In this document: one piece after another, positions 57,176-64,000 of the stretch | Numbering within the stretch: position 1 is the stretch's first letter | How the letters are laid out: every line of letters starts with the position of its first letter | The notes under the pieces: model-generated | The model's database searches: none | Seen by the model: only the letters and a program-made list of their open reading frames with translations | Told to the model about the DNA's origin: nothing | Made by a program: the position numbers and the translations under genes | Assembly (NCBI GenBank): GCA_018806985.1 | Contig: JADANN010000460.1 | Location: 682,001-746,000 of the forward strand | Direction: 5' to 3' | Source of the DNA: Angiostrongylus vasorum | Lineage: Eukaryota > Nematoda > Chromadorea > Rhabditida > Metastrongylidae | DNA: 64,000 nt

Positions 57176-59345
57176 AACAGCTTCTGTGTCAACTGAGTCA
57201 AAAGTCTTCTTTAGTTCGAGGAAATTGGGACAGAGCGCTTTCTTGCACTCTCACGATACTTGATTGAGTCTCGTTATCGTATGGATGTGGTGCATCATAC
57301 TGAATGCCTTTTTCAAAATCGTATTCCAGTGGCTCTCCTTTGTGTCGTGTTCTATCAACCCTATTTAAGATGACTTGAGCAAAAAGTTTGTGGACGACAG
57401 AAAGTAAGTAGAGTGGGGAATAGTTGCCGGAACCGTAGATTTCACACCTCCTAAAAAAAGAGCACGCTCGTTCTGCTCTTCCACTGAGTGGAAACCATGC
57501 ATTCTGTTCCTTAGGTGTTCAGATCTTGTACTATCTTTGCCTGGTGTTGTTCGATTTTTCCCCGACGAAATAACATGTTAGATTTCGCAAAGGAAAACCG
57601 GTAATACGACACATAACCATCCTCATTCGTTCTATATGAGAGCAAGAGGAGTTGATTGTTGAAGAGATATGAGTAGTAACCGTAAGTGATTTTCACCATT
57701 GCCTTTCTCGAAGCCGTAACCGGTGCGGCTGGACATCGGAGTGCAATCATCTTGCAACTGGTGAAACTTTTGCTGGCTTTGCCGATGCTCCTTGCAGCAT
57801 CTGCAGCTTCGACCATAAAGGCTGCTCTTCTCTCTTTAAGACCTTCTTTCATCGCCTGTCTTCACTATTTTGCAAGTTCTGACTTGAGCTGGTGGTTGTC
57901 TGCAGCTCGCGCTATTCCACACTGACGTACTAGCTCGGGTGTTGCTGAAAACAGACGTCTCTTGTTGATTTTCGAACTCAGCTTTTATAGCGCTAACGTG
58001 AAGATGATGAATGAGTCGATCGTATTCTTCTCGATGTTATCGACAACGGTATCTCCCCAACAGGCGACTAATGAATTGAATAAGTCCCAGTTTATGATGG
58101 TTCTGGGAATTTGGTTTTGAATTTAGCGGTTTTTTTTCCTTTCCGCGAGAGGTAGAATCTTGCACGAAGGAAGCGGTGGTCTGATCCCGTGTAGAATTTT
58201 GGGACAACAGCGACATCGGTTAGGCAAACCCTTCTATACTGTGATGTGGTCTACTTCGTTATGGGACTCTCCATTGGGAAACTCCCACGTCCAGCGTTGA
58301 GGGGGGCTTCTGGAATTGGGAGTTCCGTGGATGGTTTTGTCGCCATGATAAACTCAGAAAGCCGCTCACTTTGTTCGTTCCATTCCAATAAGTTGGGCCA
58401 AACGTGACTTTCTTCAGACATTCTTTTTGGTCCAATTTTGACTCTGAAATCTCCAATGGTGACCTCGAACAGTGTACGGTCTTCACGTAGAACTTTCCAT
58501 ATAGAACGCTTCGACTTCTTCTTCGTAATGGTTTGATGTCGGCGCTGTATACGTCCGATTGGGGTTGTTAGTTGTTCGAATGAATCAGTGTTCATGGACA
58601 AACTCGTGTTAGCGAGAACGCCGACGCCGCCGACTCCTCTACTGTCGCATCTTCCGAGGAACAGTTCTTCTCCAGTGTCAGACGGCGTTGAATGGGTGGT
58701 GTGGTCGTGTGGTCTCGTCTCGGCCAGTCAGATGACGTCGCACCTTGTCCTTCTTGCTCGCATGATAAAGTCATCTATCGTGGTCTCAGATACAAGTGTA
58801 CGTGTATTTTAGGCACAGATCATCACCTTATTCCTTTGCGATTTAGACAACTTAGAACGACCTTAAAATTTTAGTAGCCTCTTTGTACTCGTCCTACCCA
58901 ATGATGCCGAATACAGGGCTGTTTCGGGGGTCGGAGGAATGACGGCCATTTCTTTTACTGTGTTTAGCTTCTTAGTACCCCCTTTATAGCTTGCTGAGCT
59001 CTGAACATGGGGACTGGGTACACTTATGGGTAGCTTGCCAGTCTCTCCCAGAGTAGAGATGCTTATTTGTTGGAAGCGACTTGCAGGTGCCTCCCGTATG
59101 CTTCCGGGGTCACTTGATTGCAGGCTTTTGGCCAAATTGACTCGTAGAATACAACCCGCATAAACGAGAACACACTCACGCACGGATGCATGGATGCGCC
59201 TGGTAAATACCGAAAGTATGTGCCAAAAGCGATGCCATCCCCTGGATCCACCTGAGCCTCTGGGAAGTAAAGGTCACTTTTGGTTCGCGTTTAACCCCTA
59301 TCCGTTACCTGAGGGGCGACGTCAGCGTAGCAACTAACCAGCTCG
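56885..59345 (-). mobile_element. RTE-A LINE copy R5, 3' truncated
   Basis: Minus strand: 5' region 59345-58870, endonuclease start near 58810, endonuclease frame 58601-58251 ([20 protein letters not shown]), middle to 57480, RT 57475-56885 with RQGNAISPKLLTATLENVMR and LRFADDNLLITPNISQAE, then an abrupt break. Shares with R4 the deletion junction inside the endonuclease. Multiple frameshifts. Confidence 0.85.
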
Positions 59346-60518
59346 AGATTCCTCATATGAAAGAAATCCTAGAATGGAGAGTACCACAACGAAAAAGACC
59401 ACATAGTAGTAAATCGAAGGTTTTGCCTATGCGATATCGCCATTGTCCCAAAATTCTACAGAGGAGCAGACCATAGCCTCGTTTGTGCGAGATTTCCCTT
59501 TTCGCGGAAACGAAAAAAAAAGTCGGTAAAATCAGAAAACGTCACAAAACAAGCAATTACTGGGATTTACTCAGTTCGGCATTCGGCTGTTGGCAGATGC
59601 TGTTCTTGACAGTATCAGCCAGGAATATGATCGGCCTCTTCAACATCTTCAGCTTAGCGCTGTGAAAGCTGAGAGTTCAAAAGTCACGAAGAGATGCCAG
59701 ATCTCCAGAAATACTCGAGATGATATGCCAGCGTGGAATAGCATGAGCTACAATGAACCTCCAGCTCACGTCCGAACATGAAAAAAACAATGCAGAGAGG
59801 CTATACAAGAGGACTGAAGAGAGAGAGAAGAGTAGCACCCACTGTCGAAACTACAGAGGGTGCAGAGAGCATCAGCAAAGCCAGCCGACGTTTCGCGAGT
59901 TGCAAAACCAAGATGATGGCAGTCCGATGTCTAGGCGGAAGAGTTACAGCTCGCAGAAAGGCAACGGAGAAAGTCATTCACGATTACTACTCAGGTCTCA
60001 TAAATATCCATGTCCTATTTCCATTGTATGAAATAAAGGAAGATGGATATGTCGTGCTATCTTTTTCTCCCTTTCAAAATACGACATACTATCTCGTCAG
60101 AGAAAAACTGAACAATGCCAGTTTCGCACACGATAAGACCTGAACGGCTGAAGAACATTCCAGCAGTCCTCATAAAAAACACTAACTCGGCTCTTCACAG
60201 GTTTTTATCTCTGAATTAAAGATTCCTACTCACTAGGAGACTGGCAGGATCGTTTGGTTATTCTAGAAGGGTGACCTCTACGATATCGGCAACTATCGTC
60301 CAATTTGCTTGCTGTCTGTTGTATATAAACTTTTCACCCTAAGCATGATTGACAGAACATTGGACGAAGGACAGTCACGTGAGCAATAAGGTTTCCGAAG
60401 AAGATTTAGAACAATGAAACGCATCCACACAGTAACAAGATCCATTAAAGTATCGGGAGAGAACAAGAGACCACTACTTCCATTTTCAGCCGTTTATTTT
60501 ACGGCTTTTGACTCAATG

Positions 60519-60852
60519 TTGCCTTTTATTTACTGCTTATTACAATTTTGCATGGCAAGGTATTACGCATGATACAACCACACTGATGCTGAGATATTTG
60601 CAAAACTCCGGACCGCTGGTGTCTGCGGCGGGGGAACGAACGCGCTCTTATCCTTTCCGGGGCTAAGGCGTTCACCACCACACCACTAGCTGAGGGATAG
60701 ATGAAACGAATGACCCGCATGCACGGTGGTGAATGTGTTAACCCCCAAAAAGGATGGTAGTGTGTTCGTCTGCCATTGCAGAGACCTGCGATCCGGAGTT
60801 TTACAAATATCTTAGCATCATTGTGGTTGTACCACGATTTTGGTTCAGTTTA
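60519..60852. mobile_element. Foldback MITE inserted in LINE R6, two arms
   Basis: The left arm (TGCTGAGATATTTGCAAAAC, then the tRNA-like unit in minus orientation) and the right arm (tRNA-like unit in plus orientation, ending ACAAATATCTTAGCATCATT) meet head to head near 60690. Both arms retain the box A/box B layout. It splits the RT frame (GACTCAAT / CAGTTTAGG). Confidence 0.75.
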
Positions 60853-60979
60853 GGCAGAGGAGTCATGGAAGCCCGGGAGAACCGGGGTGTCCTTGCCCAG
60901 TACATAAAGATTCTTTGCGAGCTCTATAAAAAATTTGACAACCAAGATATCACCATTCTACAACGATATTAAAAAAGAC

Positions 60980-61085
60980 GTCGAAAGAGGAGTTAGGCAG
61001 GGCGATACTACCTTTCCAAAATTGTTTACAGCGTCGAAAGAGGAGTTAGACAGGGCGATACTACCTTTCCAAAATTGTTTACAGC
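60980..61085 (+). repeat. 53-bp tandem duplication in LINE R6
   Basis: Two units (60980-61032 and 61033-61085), both reading GTCGAAAGAGGAGTTAG(G/A)CA through CAAAATTGTTTACAGC. 53 is not a multiple of 3, so it frameshifts RT motif B. Confidence 0.9.
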
Positions 61086-62134
61086 TGCCCTCGAGAACGT
61101 CGTGCGAAATTGGAATGGAATAACACGGGAGTGAAAATCGACGGCCGATAATTACACCATTGCACCATCTTCACTTCGCTAATAGCATCGGTCTCATAAC
61201 ACAATACATTAGCCTGGCGGAACGAATGCTTGCTCGTTTTGATAAATTCTGTGAAAAGATTGTCTTCGACTAAATTTCGCAAAAACGATGTTCGTTAGAA
61301 AGGGATTGGTTTCATATGTCCCATTCACACTCGATGAATCGAATCTCTCCGAATAATTGCGGTACACCTATCTGGGTTGGGAAATCAACACGATGAACTA
61401 CTTAGCTCCACTGTTGAGCAGGAAGCATGAAGAGTTTTCAAAAGCATCGATGATGTAGTGAAGACAACAAAAAAAATGCCCGACTCTTTGCCCAGATTTT
61501 TCGGTCCCACGATTCTTCCTGCCCTAGCGCGTGCGTCAGATAGCTGGTGGCTGCGTAGCCAGAAAGAGTGCTCATTGAACGTTAGCGCGTAGTCGTGTAG
61601 GCCATGATAGCGGTATTATGTATCATGTAAATGACAAAGCGAATTTGATGTTCCGACCTGCCTCAACGGTCAAAAGTCAAAGAGCCGTTCCATGCGCCAA
61701 ACCGCCGAAGATAAGGTGGGTCCGTCACATCTTGCGGGTGAACGACAACCGATGGCAAGAGCAGTTGGTGGTTGGATTCTTCGAGATGTCAAACGTATTA
61801 CAGGAAGACCAGCTGCCCGTTGGTTTGAGTTCTTCACGAAAACCCGTGAAGAACAGCATGATGCTCGACGAGTCCTTGGAGCGAGCAAAGCCCACTCAGC
61901 CACTCTTGCACGCGGTAGGAAGAAATAGAAGATTTACTGCCGCTCACTCGCTTTACTCGACGATCAGAGGAACGACAAGTGATAGTAGTGATCCCTACTC
62001 CACTACACATATAACACTTGAACACCTCTGAGTACAACAAATGGGCGAAATCAAGGGAAGGAACAATGATGAGTTTGACTTTGAATCGAATTCGTCACAA
62101 GAACGGGATTTACTTTTGTGTCTCATTTTTCTAG

Positions 62135-62354
62135 CGATTATGCTGCATATTATGTGCCACTCGTTTTCAATTTTATTCCTGTTCTAACTCATTACATGAT
62201 AAACGGTGGTTTTGAAGTGAAATTCAAGAGAACTTTAGAAAAGGTTTCCTTTGTAACATTATATTACGACTGTGGCATAGATGTGAACAAGGACAACTAT
62301 TATAATGTAATCAAAACTGTAGATATAAATAAACGAGTGCGAAAGTGGCGATGA
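62135..62354 (+). CDS. Candidate terminal exon, unknown protein
   Basis: A strong acceptor (CTCATTTTTCTAG) is followed, after one carried-in base, by 72 codons: DYAAYYVPLVFNFIPVLTHY, then INGGFEVKFKRTLEKVSF, NKDNYYNVIKTVDINKR and VRKWR, then TGA. The start is hydrophobic and the end charged. If real, the upstream intron contains the R5/R6 LINE cluster. No family recognised, no linked exon found. Confidence 0.28.
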
Positions 62355-62892
62355 GTTTCGACGAAAGCTCCGTGCGTTGTGTGATAGCTGCGGATGTGTT
62401 ACACGATTTTGTAGTGCAAATATAGACATTTCTCTTAGTAACGCCCTTCAACAAATGTTATTTTAGTCTGTACTTTTGGAGGAGCGAGAAATGAAAAAAT
62501 TTTCGAATATGGGAGACATTATACCACATTTGGGAAACTAAATTTCTTGTACATACTCCGGATTTATATAAGAGAATCCTTCGAACTCGGTCTGATTTAG
62601 ATTCATGAGGAAGAGACGATCAATCGGCGTCAGCTTTGGTATTTCGTGAGTGAATTCCGAGTCGAAGTTCGACACGTCATCCGGGGACTTCTGCAAAAAT
62701 ACAGTCGATATATAGGGAATTTTTGCCTAATTTCCTGTCATATATGCTTGGGAACAAGTAGACGTAGAAGCGGTTGCATCGAACAAGATCAAATAGATGT
62801 ATGTATCTAAACAAAACGTGAAATTAACAGACACGTTCGGATGTTCCATTTTTTAAGCAAAACGCTAGCCCTTCGATTATGCCATGCTTGGC

Positions 62893-62937
<45 letters not shown>

Positions 62938-63763
62938 TATATTATTTTGTTCATGTATGTAAAAAAATTTTTCCTCAAAACTTTCTAGCAGGTTTAAGAA
63001 CTTGCGAGAGATGAACACTTTGAAAGAATTTCCTATATAGAAAAAAAATGAACGATCTTCACTTAATAAAAAATGTACAAGCTATGGACATTGTGACAGT
63101 CAGGACATTATTTTGCTGACTTTGCTAACTTACCAACCAGTTAGCTACCACAGACATTTCTCTCAGGATTTCTAGAAACGATATCATTAAAGGACTACCA
63201 GCAACGAAACTTTATTGCTGTCCACAAAAGCGATTCTTTGGGGAGCTTGCTGGATTTATGAGTGACGAGATCGTGGATGACGAGCTATACTCTCTCTGTA
63301 TTTCTAGCCCTCCGTTCTTCAGTTTTTTTTAAGCGCTCAGCACAGTTCACCTTGAATATTATAATGCATATCCACGAACGTAAATGACAGACAAACCATT
63401 TTCTAACCATATCTGCAGACATTTCATTTTTCAGATTCTTTATACTTTTCTATAATTCACTACAGGCCATTTCTATTTTTGTAAATCATACTAGATTATA
63501 GATTACAAAAATTGGAAGTTTTCTTCTTTCCCTTCCTTTGTTTTTCTTAAACAAGAACTGAAGTGAATCGAAATATAGCATAGTTTGAAAGGGAATAACT
63601 TGCTCGAACTGAATAGCTTGTTGATTTATCATAAACTACTAGCTTGAATTCTCAGTGAGTACGGAGAAGAGCAAGAAAGCGAAACTACAGAAAAAGGGAA
63701 AGCCATATGGGCTGCGTCAGTGCTTCCTATAGTATTAACTAACGCACTAATAGGTTCTAAACT
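62355..63763. other. No gene recognised; AT-rich
   Basis: Contains the AT microsatellite at 62893-62943 and otherwise only short frames. Confidence 0.3.
62893..62943. repeat. (AT)n microsatellite with ACAT interruptions
   Basis: TA/AT run broken at two symmetric positions by ACAT. Confidence 0.95.
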
Positions 63764-64000
63764 TTTCAGACGCCTTTTCGATTCATCAATACTTCCAGTG
63801 TTCTGTTACGCAACATAAACGTGAGCGCCCATACTCCAGCTGTGGAAATTCTGCGTAGTACACAAGGAACACTAGGACGATGGTTGGCGAAGTACAGCCA
63901 GCGCACACAGCACTTGACATCGCAATTCAAATTTTTGGAAGATATTCCACCTTCAAGATCCAGGAGAATATACATCAAGAGTGAAACGCAGATATTCCTG
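63764..64000 (+). mobile_element. RTE-B C-terminal fragment, cut by window end
   Basis: Plus frames read LFDSSILPVFCYAT (RTE LFDSTVLPALCYA motif), then VEILRSTQGTLGR and SQRTQHLTSQF with frame changes. Continues beyond the window. Confidence 0.6.

Larger units (their letters stand above)
59370..62035 (+). mobile_element. RTE-A LINE copy R6, 5' truncated and split
   Basis: Starts inside the endonuclease (GAATGGAGAGTACCACAACG, equal to R4 at about 51572), only 25 bases from the 5' end of R5 on the other strand. RT starts near 60260, is interrupted by a MITE at 60519-60852, and resumes with VMEARENRGVLAQYIKIL. A 53-base tandem duplication follows at 60980-61085. The C-terminus (about 61690-61930) shows NDNRW and a GGxxxR tail. 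Ends near GACAAGTGATAGTAGTGATC at about 61995. Confidence 0.8.

Noticed and set aside
1..64000. CRISPR array, bacterial operons or prophage
   Set aside because: No regularly spaced repeats, no ribosome binding sites with long ORFs; spliced, transposon-rich eukaryotic DNA instead.

Overview
The window reads as AT-rich nematode nuclear DNA, most likely from a strongylid such as a hookworm (Ancylostoma/Necator type). The evidence is indirect: decayed copies of RTE-type LINEs and GIY-YIG Penelope-like elements (PLEs) whose conceptual proteins match the style I know from hookworm assemblies, mariner remnants, tRNA-derived SINEs, and short exons with nematode-type splice sites (TTTCAG/ or TTTTAG/ acceptors, /GTAAGT donors). 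I see no operon, bacterial ribosome binding site, CRISPR array or intact rRNA or tRNA gene. Every transposon copy carries stops, frameshifts, truncations or deletions.

Layout. 0.8-4.7 kb: an RTE-B LINE split by a SINE, then two tRNA-like foldback MITEs and a composite SINE. 4.7-13.5 kb: mostly unique AT-rich DNA with two weak exon candidates and a GC-rich patch near 11.3 kb. 13.5-20.1 kb: a host-gene candidate G1 (+, 15.7-17.56 kb) with SINEs in or near its introns, then a second-family PLE remnant (-). 20.3-22.0 kb and 34.8-37.1 kb: two inverted copies of one hAT-like/MITE/mariner cluster. 24.5-26.4 kb: the longest PLE (RT, GIY-YIG, hammerhead-like motif). 26.9-29.3 kb: a TE-free stretch with a minus-strand host-gene candidate G2. 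29.9-33.1 kb: RTE-A copy R1 (-). 37.1-38.7 kb: PLE, SINE and a 350-bp repeat. 40.6-45.2 kb: RTE-A fragments and copy R3 (-), which contains a nested PLE bounded by an 11-bp target-site duplication. 46.2-48.85 kb: host-gene candidates G3 (-) and G4 (+, ending at an AATAAA). 48.9-50.5 kb: a LINE fragment and two inverted foldback MITEs. 50.5-53.8 kb: the best RTE-A copy R4 (+). 53.8-55.2 kb: 350-bp repeat and SINE. 56.9-62.0 kb: RTE-A copies R5 (-) and R6 (+) head to head, R6 split by a MITE. 63.77 kb to the end: an RTE-B fragment.

How it fits together. The autonomous families (RTE-A, RTE-B, PLE, mariner, hAT-like) are all dead here. The non-autonomous families appear to depend on them: the composite SINE ends in what looks like the RTE-B 3' end. 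The most notable structures are hammerhead-like RNA motifs in PLE ends and in a palindrome, foldback MITEs whose arms are tRNA-like with box A/B spacing, a roughly 500-bp near-identical patch shared by inverted LINE copies R3 and R4 (possible gene conversion), and several in-phase exon chains. The exon chains were read by eye and are hypotheses; I could not assign a function to any of them.
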